A stretch of DNA of 40,585 bases. Source: Acidobacteriaceae bacterium. GTDB lineage: Bacteria > Acidobacteriota > Terriglobia > Terriglobales > Acidobacteriaceae. Position 1 is the first letter of the stretch. Every line of letters starts with the position of its first letter. Shown here piece by piece: positions 1 through 9,372 of the stretch. The stretch spans positions 6,290-46,874 of the forward strand of contig PMMJ01000394.1 in assembly GCA_003162255.1 (NCBI GenBank), read 5' to 3'. The notes beneath the pieces are model-generated. The model had not been told where the DNA came from. It saw only the letters and a list, made by a program, of their open reading frames with translations, and ran no database searches. The position numbers were made by a program, and so were the translations under genes.

Positions 1-70
1 CCCATGCTAGCGTAGACGCCATTTGGACGTTCTGGTTTTAGTCCGTTGCCGCGGACATTCAAGTGTAGAG

Positions 71-757
71 ATGGACAAAATGGCAGTTCAGTCGAAGGCT
101 CTCCCTGCGGTCACGACCGCACGCCGCCGATACTTCGTTTGGGCGCAGATCATCGTTGCATTTCTGTTTCTGGAGTTTGCGCTTTGGGCGCCGACGACGG
201 CGATCCGCAATCGCTGGGGTTCCATCGCGATGATCACGATTGTGGTGCTCGTGCTGAGCGACGTGCTGAGCGGCCGGTCGTCGCTCAAGCGCCTTGGCAT
301 CGGATTGCCGACAACGTTCGGCGCTACCGTGATGCTGGGGATCGGCCTGGCCACGGTTGTCTTCATGATGACTGTGGTGGATTGTCTGGGCGGACAGATT
401 CCCGCGAATCCGGCCGGGTGGCCGAATTTGCTTTTGGCATGGGGATACGTACTCTGGGCCTTGATTCAGCAATTCATGTTGCAATCGTTTTTTTTCAACC
501 GCTTTGAGGACTTGTATGGAAGCTCGGCTGCGGTTTGGATGGCGTCGACGATCTTTGCCGCCGCCCACTTGCCCAGTCCCATCCTTACTACCGCTACGCT
601 GGTCGGCGCCCTCTTCTTCTGCGAAATGTTTCGCCGCTACCGCAGCATCTATCCTCTTGCGATCGTCCACGCGACACTGGGACTGACCATTGGCCTGGTT
701 ACGCCCGACAGTCTGCTGCATCACATGCGGGTGGGGATTGGGTATCTGCGGTACTAG
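71..757 (+). CDS. CPBP-like intramembrane protease homologue with substituted catalytic motif
   Basis: A 228-residue multi-pass membrane protein of the CPBP (CAAX protease/bacteriocin-processing) type. Hydrophobic helices fill most of the chain. Motif 2 is present as FAAAH (about residues 162-166) and the motif 3 histidine as VHATLG (about residue 200). Motif 1, normally EExxxR and supplying the catalytic glutamate, reads QQFMLQ at about residues 133-138, so the glutamates and arginine are replaced. Family members cleave membrane or prenylated substrates; with QQ in place of EE this copy may be a non-proteolytic or altered form. I chose ATG 71; a TTG at 23 would add 16 residues that look non-native. 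It is followed 71 bp later by a second CPBP gene on the same strand, suggesting a duplicated pair. The fold call is fairly sure, the activity is not. Confidence 0.72.
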   Translation: MDKMAVQSKALPAVTTARRRYFVWAQIIVAFLFLEFALWAPTTAIRNRWGSIAMITIVVLVLSDVLSGRSSLKRLGIGLPTTFGATVMLGIGLATVVFMMTVVDCLGGQIPANPAGWPNLLLAWGYVLWALIQQFMLQSFFFNRFEDLYGSSAAVWMASTIFAAAHLPSPILTTATLVGALFFCEMFRRYRSIYPLAIVHATLGLTIGLVTPDSLLHHMRVGIGYLRY

Positions 758-828
758 ATTGTGTGCGAGTCGCGGGTAATCTGGGAGCCAATTGGAACCC
801 ACTTGCGGCCGGGTGCGTATTAGAGAGC

Positions 829-1645
829 ATGGAGAATTCCACTTCATCCATCCGTACTGGAAGATACGTGGGCGCCTACTTCGCGCTTTGGGCGTTGGCC
901 TTCATCGTGCTGCGTCGCTCGGAGAGGTTCGAGGTCAGCGAGGCACTCCCCGCACTGGTGATTCTCGGGGTGATATTCCCTGCGCTTGCGATGCTGGCCA
1001 CACGTCGAGTGTCGGCGCTGCACTATGTTGTACGCCGGCCCGGAATCGAAACCGCGGTTCTGGTGATGTATCTGGGGGGGATCGCATGGGTGCTTGTCTC
1101 GGGATTCGGCCGCGTAGCACGCATTGGGACGGAGCCCTTGCACTCGCTTGTGCTGCTCGGCGTAAAGCTCATGGTATTTGTCGCCTTTCCCACGGCGATT
1201 GCAATGGCCGTGGGCCACTACAGGATCGCTGAGCTTGTGCCGATTTCGCTGAGCTGGCATGCGCTTCGTCCGGCGCTGTGGATGTCGCTAGCGGCTCTCC
1301 TCATGCAATCATTGCTAGGGCGCGGGCTGCACGACATTCGGGAAGCACATGTGCCGGTGTGGGTTCTGGCTGTCGCTACGCCCCTCAGCTTTATCTGGTT
1401 GACGGTTGAAGTTGGAGTTGTCGAGGAGTTTTTCTTCCGCGTGCTGCTGCAGGAGCGACTTGCGGCGGTGTTGCGGTCGCCGTGGGGCGGGCTGGTGGTG
1501 GCAGCAGTGCTCGCTTGCCGGTCTGTTCCTCGGCGTCTTGTGGATGCGAACGAAGAATTTCGCGGTGCTGGTCATCGTGCACGCCGCTGGCGACCTCCTG
1601 CCCAACCTTGTGCCCTGGGTAAAAGCATTTCATCTGACGCGATAG
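829..1645 (+). pseudogene. CPBP family intramembrane protease, internally deleted and frameshifted
   Basis: From ATG 829 the frame encodes a hydrophobic protein with the canonical motif 1, VVEEFFFRVLLQERL (EE at about residues 199-200, R204), so it was once a good CPBP endopeptidase. Around 1510-1520 the family-like sequence stops (GGLVVAAVLA) and the C-terminal part resumes in another frame as SLAGLFLGVLWMRTKN, then VIVHAAGDLLPN with the motif 3 histidine, ending at the TAG at 1643-1645. The FxxxH motif 2 segment that normally lies between these parts is missing in all frames. The simplest reading is a deletion whose length is not a multiple of three, rather than a single-base error. In the original frame translation would run on to 1860, antisense through the neighbouring permease gene, with a non-family tail. 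Probably inactive. Confidence 0.7.
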
Positions 1646-1665
1646 CGGTCGACTCCCTTGTCAAA

Positions 1666-2436
1666 CTAACTGACAGCCTTGCGATGGAACTGCCGCAGCC
1701 CGATGCCCAAGAACAGCGCGTCAAAGACCGTCAGTGCTACGAACACGGCCAGCACCGGAAGATGCGGGAACTGAGGTACGAGCGTGCCTCGCAGGCCTTC
1801 GCTGGCGTACACCAGAGGGTTCACCAGGACGACTCGCTGGAGGATGGGAAAGTGTGCTAACGCGCTCCATGGATAATAGGTACAGCCAAAAAAGATCATT
1901 GGAGTCAGGACCATGCTGAACATGAGACCGATGTGGTTCTGGCTCATGCTGCAACCAAGAGCCAGACCGCCGCACGCCGAGAAAAGCGCCACCAGCAGCG
2001 TAACGCAGGCAAAGCTTAGCGGAGAACGCAGGTTCAGCCCTACTCCCGGACGAAGCAGCAGCCACCCGGCCGGAATCACCGCTAGTCCGGCGATCAACGC
2101 TTGGAACGTGCCAAAGAATACTTTCTCAATCGCCAGCCACGAGATTTCTATCGGCGCTAGCAAGCGGTCTTCGATCTCGCGAGTGAACTGAAATTCACCA
2201 ATCAGAGGCATCGCGACCGCCCAAACGCCGGTGAACACCATGCTGATCGCCATGATCCCGGGCAACAGCAGGCTCTTGTATTGGGGAGGCATGTAGCCGC
2301 TCGATACCATCACTCGTCCGAAGATGAACACAAACATCAACGGCTGCAGAAAAGTCTGCATCAGCGAAGGGACGAGGTTTCGGCGAGCGACATGAGCATC
2401 GCGCCCGAGCAGCGCCAGAAAAGTCTTCCAGTTCAT
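1666..2436 (-). CDS. ABC-2 type transporter permease
   Basis: A 256-residue inner-membrane permease with about six hydrophobic helices, of the ABC-2 exporter type (drug/polysaccharide/antibiotic exporters such as the DrrB/NodJ group). The start MNWKTFLALL at 2436 is chosen because its ATG overlaps the stop of the upstream ATPase as ATGA (2433-2436); an upstream in-frame start at 2508 would run deep into the ATPase gene. Recognisable features are the cytosolic N-terminal helix followed by LMQTFLQPLMFVFIFG, the conserved REIEDRLLAPI loop after the second membrane segment, and the late TPMIFFGCTYYPW segment. It forms a half-transporter dimer powered by the preceding ATPase. Substrate cannot be read from the sequence. 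It converges with the broken CPBP gene 20 bp away. Confidence 0.9.
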   Translation of the reverse strand: MNWKTFLALLGRDAHVARRNLVPSLMQTFLQPLMFVFIFGRVMVSSGYMPPQYKSLLLPGIMAISMVFTGVWAVAMPLIGEFQFTREIEDRLLAPIEISWLAIEKVFFGTFQALIAGLAVIPAGWLLLRPGVGLNLRSPLSFACVTLLVALFSACGGLALGCSMSQNHIGLMFSMVLTPMIFFGCTYYPWSALAHFPILQRVVLVNPLVYASEGLRGTLVPQFPHLPVLAVFVALTVFDALFLGIGLRQFHRKAVS

Positions 2437-3488
2437 TCCCGCAAACTCCTTCCGGTGTGGTGCAAGAAGAGATTCTCCAGGCTGGGCTCCAGGATGTGCA
2501 CGTCGCACAATTCGACAGAGCCGCTGGAGGCAAGATTGGCAATCTCAGAAACCAGCGAGCCTCCACGGTCGGCGTACACGTCGGCGGAGTTGTCACCGGT
2601 TGCATCCGAACTCGCGTCATTCTTCCTGTCCGTGTTCGTGCGCACCTCCCTTACACCCGGCAAGGTCTGAAGACGCTGCAGTAGTTCCGGAGAGTGCTGG
2701 CCGAAGCGCAAGCGCAGCAGATAGCCGCCAGGCACCGAAGCCTTCAGCTCGCGGGGCGTGCCAAGCGCGATATTGCGGCCGTGATCGATGATCGCCAGAC
2801 GCTGGCACAAGGCGTCGGCCTCTTCCATATTGTGCGTAGTCAGAAGGATGGTCTTGCCGCGCTGGTTGTATTCGCGGATGATTTCCCAGAGGAGCAATCG
2901 GGTTTGCGGGTCGAGGCCGGCGCTGGGCTCGTCCAGAAAAAGTACTTGCGGGTCGTGCATCATGGCGCGCGCAATGGAGAGACGCTGCATCATGCCGCCG
3001 GAGAATCCGCGCACCATCTGATCGGCACGGTCGCGGAGCTTGAAGCGATCGAGTAGCGTGTCCGCACGCTTCGCTCGCTCCTCGGAATTGAGGCCGAAAT
3101 AGGCGCCGTGGAAGAGCAGAATCTCTCGAGCGGTGAGAGAGAAGTCCAGATTCGGACGCTGCTGAACCACTCCAATCAGCCGCTTGACCACGACCTGCTC
3201 CGCCCACACATCGTGCTCGCCAATCCACGCCTGGCCGTCCGTCGGTCGCACGCGCGTGGTCAGGATTCCGACCGTCGTCGACTTGCCCGCGCCGTTCGGC
3301 CCCAGCAGTCCGAAGATCTCTCCGGGCGAGATCTCAAGCGAGATGCCGTCGAGAGCAACGATCTGCGGCTTGGGTTGTTTCTTCCCTCTGCCGGGCGCTA
3401 CGCCGAAACCGAAGCCGCCACCGGCGGCGGAAGGCGGCGGTGAAGTGTAGATTTTGCGTAAGTCACGAGTCCGAATTCCAGCCAGCAT
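2433..3488 (-). CDS. ABC transporter ATP-binding protein (ABC-2 exporter)
   Basis: A cytoplasmic ATPase of about 351 residues of the DrrA/CcmA-like group that energises ABC-2 permeases. Visible motifs in order: Walker A GPNGAGKST, Q-loop region VVQQRPNLD, signature FSGGMMQR, Walker B VLFLDEPSAGLDP and the H-loop TTHNMEEAD. Start ATG 3488 (MLAGIRTRDLRKIY) is preferred; an earlier ATG at 3587 adds 33 residues without family character. A glycine/proline-rich insert (SPPPSAAGGGFGFG) lies between the first strand and the Walker A motif, and a polar Asp/Asn/Ser-rich insert of about 25 residues interrupts the C-terminal accessory domain. Both are unusual against the family and probably surface loops. 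It is translationally coupled to the permease by an ATGA overlap and is divergent from the receptor gene starting at 3661. Confidence 0.92.
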   Translation of the reverse strand: MLAGIRTRDLRKIYTSPPPSAAGGGFGFGVAPGRGKKQPKPQIVALDGISLEISPGEIFGLLGPNGAGKSTTVGILTTRVRPTDGQAWIGEHDVWAEQVVVKRLIGVVQQRPNLDFSLTAREILLFHGAYFGLNSEERAKRADTLLDRFKLRDRADQMVRGFSGGMMQRLSIARAMMHDPQVLFLDEPSAGLDPQTRLLLWEIIREYNQRGKTILLTTHNMEEADALCQRLAIIDHGRNIALGTPRELKASVPGGYLLRLRFGQHSPELLQRLQTLPGVREVRTNTDRKNDASSDATGDNSADVYADRGGSLVSEIANLASSGSVELCDVHILEPSLENLFLHHTGRSLRE

Positions 3489-3660
3489 ACCGAAGTCCCC
3501 AACCCCCGAAGTGCGTACCCAGAAAGATTCCGAACAGCATACCAAACCGGGCAGCGATGCGTCCTCGGAATGGCAAGAAAAAGTCACAAAACTCTACAGT
3601 ACAGGACGGGCGAGAACGGTATCATCCCACTAAGACAGCGCCGAATGTCTGCGCGACGCC

Positions 3661-6600
3661 ATGAAGAATTCCGTTCTTCGATCTCCGGCCATCAAGGGCA
3701 GGCTGCGCCCGCAATTCGTCTTCCCGTTCCTCTTCTTGTTGCATGTTGTTGTGTTTACCCCGAATCTATCGCTGGGGCAAGCGGCTGCGCCTGCGAATGG
3801 AGAGCGCACCATTCACGGCGTGGTGAAGTCGGGAAATATGCCAATTCCTGGCGCTGGAGTTTCCGCGGCGAATACCGCCACCAAGGAACAAGTCGTTACG
3901 TCGACGGATGTGGACGGCAGTTACTGGCTACGGATTCCCGCCGATGGCCACTATACCGTGCGCGTGCAGATGGCGGCGTTCGCCGCGAGCGCACACGAAG
4001 CGGTCTTGGATGCAACCCATCAGGATGTGCAGGCAAATTTTGAACTGATGCTGCTGTCGCGGGCGCGCGAGGCTGGCAACGATCGAGACCAGCAGCGGCG
4101 GGCGAATGCTGCCGGACGTGGCTTTCAGAATCTTTCCGTGTTTCAAAGTGAAGCGGGGCAGGATGCGGCAGGTGGTTCGGCAGGTGGCTCGATGAGCGAT
4201 GTAGCGCCCGCTGGGATGCCAGTTCCGGGGATTGCGCCGAATAGCGCCACGGAATCTGTCGCGGTTGCGGGCAATACTACCAATTCGTTCAATGCCATGA
4301 GCGCTGACGAAATGCAGCAGCGCTTCAACGACTCCCGCCAGCAGGGTGCAGGGTTCGGAGGCGGAGGCGGATTTGGCGGTCCGGGGGGTGGTCGCGGAGG
4401 CGGAGGCTTCGGTGGCGGAGGGCCGATGGTTTTCGGTCGGCGCGGGTTTGACATCAATCGCCCGCATGGATCGGTATATTACGGCGTCGGCGACTCGGCG
4501 CTGAATGCATCACCGTTTGCGCTCACCGGTCAGCCCTCGGAAAAGCCAGCGTATGTGCAGAATAGTTTCGGGGGTTCAGTGGGCGGACCGCTGAATATTC
4601 CGCATATCTACCACGGCGGGACCAAGACTTTTTACTTCATCAACTTCAATGGAAGGCACGGAGAAAATCCTTTCGATCAGTTTTCGACTGTGCCAACGCT
4701 GGCCGAGCGGCAGGGAGACTTTTCGGGAATCGATTACACTTCGGGGTCCGCGCAAGGGCAGCAGGTACAACTCTTCAATCCCGTGACCAACACTCCTTAC
4801 GCCAGCAACATCATTCCGGGATTCAGTTCACAAACGTGTCCATGGACGGGGCCGTCCAGCGGTACAGCGGCGGGTTTGCTGCAATATATTCCGTGTCCGA
4901 ACTTTCAGGGAAGCAACTATCAGAACTTCCACTTTGTGACTTCCGCCACCAGCGACAGCGACGACCTGAACATTCGTGTGAACCACAGCTTTGGCGCAGC
5001 GCCCGCGGGCGGACGCCGAGGCGGAGGTGGAGGCCGCAACGCTGCGCGCAACAGTCTGCAGATCGGTTTCCATTACCATCAATCGACGGCTACGCTAACG
5101 AATCCGTTTCCGAGCGTCGGTGGCAGCACAACCGTGCGCAGCTTTGACGTTCCGGTGTCTTACACGCGCAGCATCGGAAAGCTGACTAACATTGCTCGCG
5201 CGGACTTTAACCGCAACCGGACGCGCACGCAGAATCTCTACGCTTTCAATAACGATGTTACGGGCACGTTGGGAATCACGGGAGTTTCGCAGAATCCGTT
5301 CGACTGGGGATTGCCGAATCTATCATTCACAAATTTCGGCAGCCTGCAGGACACGACTCCGCAGCTTAACCGAAGCCAGACCTATACCTTCTCCGACAAC
5401 GTAATCTGGAATCACGGCAAGCACACCTGGCGCTGGGGCGGAGATTTCCGGCGTGTGCAGGTGAATCCGGAAACGGACAGTAATCCGCGGGGCTCGTTTG
5501 TTTTTACCGGTCTCAATACCTCGCAGCTCGACGGCAGCGGGAACCCCGTACCGGGCACCGGATATGACTTTGCCGACTTTCTGATCGGATTGCCCCAGCA
5601 GACTTCCGTGCAGTTTGGAGAAGGTAATCACTTTCGCGGCAACTTCTGGGATTTATATGCGCAAGATGAGTGGAAGGTGCGCGCCAACCTGACGCTCAAT
5701 CTCGGGGTGCGCTACGAGTACGTTTCGCCGCTGACGGAAATCAACAACCGCATCGTGAACCTCGACCTTTCTCCCGGCGTGCTGAATCCGACGTTGCCGC
5801 TGGGCATGATGCCGGTGACGCCGATCCAGCCGGGGCAATCGGGGCCATACAGCGGCAGCCTGCCGAACGGCCTGGTGCGACCAGATCGCGACAACTTTGC
5901 GCCGCGCATTGGCTTCGCCTGGAAACCGCTTCGCAACACCGTAGTGCGTGCCGGATATGGCATCAACTACAACACGGGCGCGTATCAGGGAATCGCACAG
6001 CAACTCGCCTATCAGCCGCCGTTCTCCACTGCGGCAACCAACGTTGAGCCGCTGCCTCCCACGTATCCTCCAACGCTGACGCTGCAAAGCGGGTTTCCAA
6101 CCGCCAGCGGCATCACCAATAGTTATGCGGTGAATCCGAATTACCGGCTGGGCTACGTGCAGATTCGCAATCTCGACATTCAACAGCAGATTCGCCCCAC
6201 GTTGCTGCTGAATCTTGACTACACAGGAACCAAGGGAACGGATCTCGACATCCTGGAAGCGCCGAACCGAACCGCGAGTGGGATTCGCATTCCGCCGAAT
6301 GTTGAGGTCGTTGACGCCTTCACCTACGAAAATTCAGTGGCGGACTCGGAGGCCAACGCGGCATCGGTGCGACTGCGCAAGCGTTTGTCGGCAGGATTCG
6401 CGATCGGGGGCACCTACACATTCTCCAAGTCGCTCGACGATGCATCTTCCATCGGCGCCGGAGCAACCTCGGGCGCGAATACACCCGGCCTTGGCGCGGG
6501 AGGCACCGGCGCTGGCGGAGGCGGTTCATCGGGCGGAGGCGCGGCCAACGTCGCGCAAAATCCTTTCGATCTATCGGCGGAGCGCGGGCTCTCCAGCTTC

Positions 6601-7149
6601 AACCAGACCCATAAGTTCACCGCGGATTATTTGTATGAGCTGCCCTTTGGCCATGACAAGCGCTGGCTAACGGGAAACAGCCCGTTGCGCGCCGTTTTTG
6701 GCGACTGGCAATGGAGCGGCGACTGGACGATCGCGTCGGGGCTGCCGTTTACTCCACGGTTCCTGAATGAGATCAGTGACGTGAATGGTGGAACCAACGG
6801 TACTCTGCGGCCGAATTTGGTACCCGGGCAATCGGTTAGCCTGCCGAACCCTTCGATTGCGGAGTGGTTCAACATCACTGCATTTTCGAAACCGCCCACG
6901 GGCACCTACGGCGATGCGCGGCGCAACAGCATCATCGGACCGGGCAGCAAAGTGTTTGACATGGCATTCACAAAAATCTTTCCGCTGAAGGAGGCGCGGG
7001 TGCTGGAGTTCCGGGCGCAGGCCACCAACATTTTTAACCTGGTGAATTACTCCTCAATCGATACCAGCGTGACCTCGCCAACCTTTGGCCGGGTTACCGC
7101 GGCGGGGGCCATGCGACAGTTCACGATTACGTCACGCTTTCGTTTTTGA
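3661..7149 (+). CDS. Oar-like TonB-dependent outer-membrane receptor with glycine-rich inserts
   Basis: A 1162-residue exported outer-membrane beta-barrel protein. An N-terminal signal peptide (hydrophobic about residues 18-38, ending SLGQA) precedes a carboxypeptidase-regulatory-like beta-sandwich (about 48-130, GVVKSGNMPIPGAGVSAANT...DGSYWLRIPADGHYTVRV). A canonical plug domain is hard to recognise; instead there is a low-complexity region with a Gly/Arg run (about 230-256), then the barrel with typical periplasmic-turn phrases (FGGSVGGPL, NLGVRYEYVSPL, FADYLYELPFG-like) and a terminal aromatic RFRF that fits BAM recognition. Two more Gly-rich stretches lie at about 446-463 and 945-965, probably surface loops. 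The family imports large or scarce substrates with TonB energy; the substrate here is unknown. The VWA gene follows after 35 bp and is likely cotranscribed. Confidence 0.88.
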   Translation: MKNSVLRSPAIKGRLRPQFVFPFLFLLHVVVFTPNLSLGQAAAPANGERTIHGVVKSGNMPIPGAGVSAANTATKEQVVTSTDVDGSYWLRIPADGHYTVRVQMAAFAASAHEAVLDATHQDVQANFELMLLSRAREAGNDRDQQRRANAAGRGFQNLSVFQSEAGQDAAGGSAGGSMSDVAPAGMPVPGIAPNSATESVAVAGNTTNSFNAMSADEMQQRFNDSRQQGAGFGGGGGFGGPGGGRGGGGFGGGGPMVFGRRGFDINRPHGSVYYGVGDSALNASPFALTGQPSEKPAYVQNSFGGSVGGPLNIPHIYHGGTKTFYFINFNGRHGENPFDQFSTVPTLAERQGDFSGIDYTSGSAQGQQVQLFNPVTNTPYASNIIPGFSSQTCPWTGPSSGTAAGLLQYIPCPNFQGSNYQNFHFVTSATSDSDDLNIRVNHSFGAAPAGGRRGGGGGRNAARNSLQIGFHYHQSTATLTNPFPSVGGSTTVRSFDVPVSYTRSIGKLTNIARADFNRNRTRTQNLYAFNNDVTGTLGITGVSQNPFDWGLPNLSFTNFGSLQDTTPQLNRSQTYTFSDNVIWNHGKHTWRWGGDFRRVQVNPETDSNPRGSFVFTGLNTSQLDGSGNPVPGTGYDFADFLIGLPQQTSVQFGEGNHFRGNFWDLYAQDEWKVRANLTLNLGVRYEYVSPLTEINNRIVNLDLSPGVLNPTLPLGMMPVTPIQPGQSGPYSGSLPNGLVRPDRDNFAPRIGFAWKPLRNTVVRAGYGINYNTGAYQGIAQQLAYQPPFSTAATNVEPLPPTYPPTLTLQSGFPTASGITNSYAVNPNYRLGYVQIRNLDIQQQIRPTLLLNLDYTGTKGTDLDILEAPNRTASGIRIPPNVEVVDAFTYENSVADSEANAASVRLRKRLSAGFAIGGTYTFSKSLDDASSIGAGATSGANTPGLGAGGTGAGGGGSSGGGAANVAQNPFDLSAERGLSSFNQTHKFTADYLYELPFGHDKRWLTGNSPLRAVFGDWQWSGDWTIASGLPFTPRFLNEISDVNGGTNGTLRPNLVPGQSVSLPNPSIAEWFNITAFSKPPTGTYGDARRNSIIGPGSKVFDMAFTKIFPLKEARVLEFRAQATNIFNLVNYSSIDTSVTSPTFGRVTAAGAMRQFTITSRFRF

Positions 7150-7184
7150 GGTGGATGCTACTGCGGGAAACGCTCTAGAAGAAG

Positions 7185-9314
7185 ATGGTTATGACTCTCA
7201 CTCCAAACCGATTCGCTAATAAGGCCGTAGCGCTACTGCTGGCGTTTGTGCTCCTGTGCCCCGCTTTGCCTTCGCAGCAGCAAACCGGATATGTGTTTCA
7301 CGCGGAATCGGATCTTGTGCTGGTGAACGTGACGGTGAGGGACAAGAGCGGAAAGTTTGTGCCGGGATTGAAGCCGGAAGATTTTACAATTCTCGAGGAC
7401 AACAAGCCGCAGAAGATTGTGTCCTTCGATGTAGAGAACGTCGATGCCGTGCCCGCTTCGGATGTGGCGCAGGCAAAGCCGCTGCTGGAGTCGCCATCTG
7501 GGCAGACAAGTCCGGCGGCTTCCGCGGCGGATTTGTCGGCCCAGTTCAAAGACCGGCGACTGATTGTTTTATTCTTCGATCTCTCGGCCATGGAACCGGA
7601 CGAAATTGACCGGGCGGTTACGTCCGCCGACCGCTATGTCGATACCCAAATGGCTCCCGCGGACCTGGTATCGATTGTTTCGCTGGGAAGTTCGCTGCTG
7701 GTGAATCAGGACTTCACTGCGGACCAGGCACTTCTAAAAAAACAGTTGCAGGCATTCAGTTCGGGCAGCGGCCAGGGCTTCGAAGAAGGCACCACGGGAA
7801 CGACCGAAGGGACGCCCGACACGGGGCAGCCATTTACCGCCGACGATACGGAATACAACATCTTCAATACCGACCGGCGGCTGGAAGCGTTGCGCTCGGT
7901 GGCGGAAAAGCTGGCGCACGTGCAGCAGAAGAAGTCGCTGATCTACTTTTCCAGCGGCATGGACCGCACCGGCATCGAGAATCAATCGGAACTGCGGGCG
8001 GCAGTGAACGCGGCGGTGCGCTCCAACCTGGCGATTTACACTATGGACATGCGCGGCCTGCAGGCGCTGGTGGCGGGCGGAGAAGCACAGAACGCCAGCC
8101 TCCGCGGCGTTTCGGCGTATTCGGGACAGGCGACGCTCAACACGTTGAACTCCAATTTCACCACGCAAGAGACGCTGGTGACGCTGGCCAGCGATACCGG
8201 CGGCCGTGCTTTTCTCGACTCTAACGACTTCAGCAAGATTTTCACGGGAGTGCAGCAAGATACGTCGACTTACTATCTGCTCGGCTATCACAGCACAAAT
8301 TCCGCGCGCGACGGCCGTTACCGTCACATCGTAGTAAAAAGCAACGCAAAGAGCGACTTGCATGATTTGAAGATCGATTACCGCCGCGGTTACTACGCGC
8401 CCGCGGATTATCAGCATTCGACCAAGGACGACAAGGAGCGGCAACTGGAGGAGGAACTTGCATCTGAGTTACCTGCCACCGATTTTCCACTGTATCTGGG
8501 CGTCGCCTACTTCCGGCTGGATGATAACAAGTTCTTCGTTCCCATCTCGCTGGTGGTGCCGGGCTCGCAAATTCCCTTCGTCCGCAGCAGCGACCGCGAC
8601 AAGGCAACGCTCGATGTGATTGGAATGGTGCTCGATAGCGAGCGCCAGCCCTTGAATAGAATTCGCGACACCGTGAAACTCGCCGTGAGCACATCGGCCG
8701 AAGTGCAAAAAAAGAATGTGCAGTATGACACGGGTATGAGCCTGCTGAGCGGCAAGTACCACCTGAAATTTGTGGTGCGCGAGAATCAGACGGGCAGCAT
8801 GGCGTCGTTCGAAACCGACATCGAAGTGCCGGAGTTGAAGGCATGGCCGCTGAAGATGAGTTCTGTGGTGCTCGCCAGCCAGATCGAAACGGCAAAGAAG
8901 ACCGCGAACCTGAACCCGTTGGTGCACGATGGTTCCGAGATCATTCCGAACATCACGCATGTTTTCTCGTCCGCGCAGCATCTCTTTCTTTACTATGAGG
9001 TGTACGATCCGACGCGATCGGCGGCCGCGGATTCCGCAAGGAACCAGGACAGCAAGCCCGGCATCCGGGTTTTGTCCAACGTCGCTTTCTTCCAGGGCAA
9101 AGTCAAAGCCTACGAGAGTTCTCTGGTGGAGTTGACGGAATTGAATGCGCGCGAGCGGAAGGCTGCCGTCTTCCAGTTAGACGTGCCTCTGACATCGCTC
9201 AAGCCCGGCTTTTATACCTGCCAGGTAAATGTGATCGATGACGCCGGCGGCCACTTCCTGTTTCCGCGGCTTGCCTTGCTCGTCCGGCAAGAGACTGCGA
9301 GCGCTGCGCGCTGA
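7185..9314 (+). CDS. Secreted VWA-domain protein of the acidobacterial VWFA-related type
   Basis: A 709-residue exported protein. The signal peptide (about residues 10-30, LLLAFVLLCPALPS) leads into the family hallmark VNVTVRDKSGKFVPGLKPEDF followed by ILEDNKPQKIVSF, then a von Willebrand A domain from about residue 122 to 390. The MIDAS DxSxS position reads DLSAM (D132, S134, M136), so one metal-coordinating serine is replaced. The C-terminal 300 residues look like beta-rich modules without a motif I recognise. Proteins of this type are abundant in Acidobacteriota and their function is not established. It lies 35 bp after the Oar-like receptor on the same strand, suggesting a cell-surface unit. 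ATG 7185 is used; ATG 7191 is nearly equivalent and both follow a purine-rich AGAAGA stretch. Confidence 0.88.
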   Translation: MVMTLTPNRFANKAVALLLAFVLLCPALPSQQQTGYVFHAESDLVLVNVTVRDKSGKFVPGLKPEDFTILEDNKPQKIVSFDVENVDAVPASDVAQAKPLLESPSGQTSPAASAADLSAQFKDRRLIVLFFDLSAMEPDEIDRAVTSADRYVDTQMAPADLVSIVSLGSSLLVNQDFTADQALLKKQLQAFSSGSGQGFEEGTTGTTEGTPDTGQPFTADDTEYNIFNTDRRLEALRSVAEKLAHVQQKKSLIYFSSGMDRTGIENQSELRAAVNAAVRSNLAIYTMDMRGLQALVAGGEAQNASLRGVSAYSGQATLNTLNSNFTTQETLVTLASDTGGRAFLDSNDFSKIFTGVQQDTSTYYLLGYHSTNSARDGRYRHIVVKSNAKSDLHDLKIDYRRGYYAPADYQHSTKDDKERQLEEELASELPATDFPLYLGVAYFRLDDNKFFVPISLVVPGSQIPFVRSSDRDKATLDVIGMVLDSERQPLNRIRDTVKLAVSTSAEVQKKNVQYDTGMSLLSGKYHLKFVVRENQTGSMASFETDIEVPELKAWPLKMSSVVLASQIETAKKTANLNPLVHDGSEIIPNITHVFSSAQHLFLYYEVYDPTRSAAADSARNQDSKPGIRVLSNVAFFQGKVKAYESSLVELTELNARERKAAVFQLDVPLTSLKPGFYTCQVNVIDDAGGHFLFPRLALLVRQETASAAR

Positions 9315-9372
9315 AAACGAATTAACTAGCTAAGTTGTCGTTTACCGGTCAAGCCAGCCGCCGTATCTGGAG

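Noticed and set aside
535..1860. A 441-codon plus-strand frame spanning the second CPBP gene and beyond
   Set aside because: The part before 829 overlaps the first CPBP gene in another frame and the part after about 1516 has no family similarity and runs antisense into the permease gene. Only 829-1645 is kept, as a broken gene.
71..3488. A bacteriocin processing and immunity system (two CPBP proteins plus an ABC-2 exporter)
   Set aside because: CPBP proteins and ABC exporters do occur in such systems, but there is no precursor peptide, no modifying enzyme, the strands converge, and one CPBP gene is broken.
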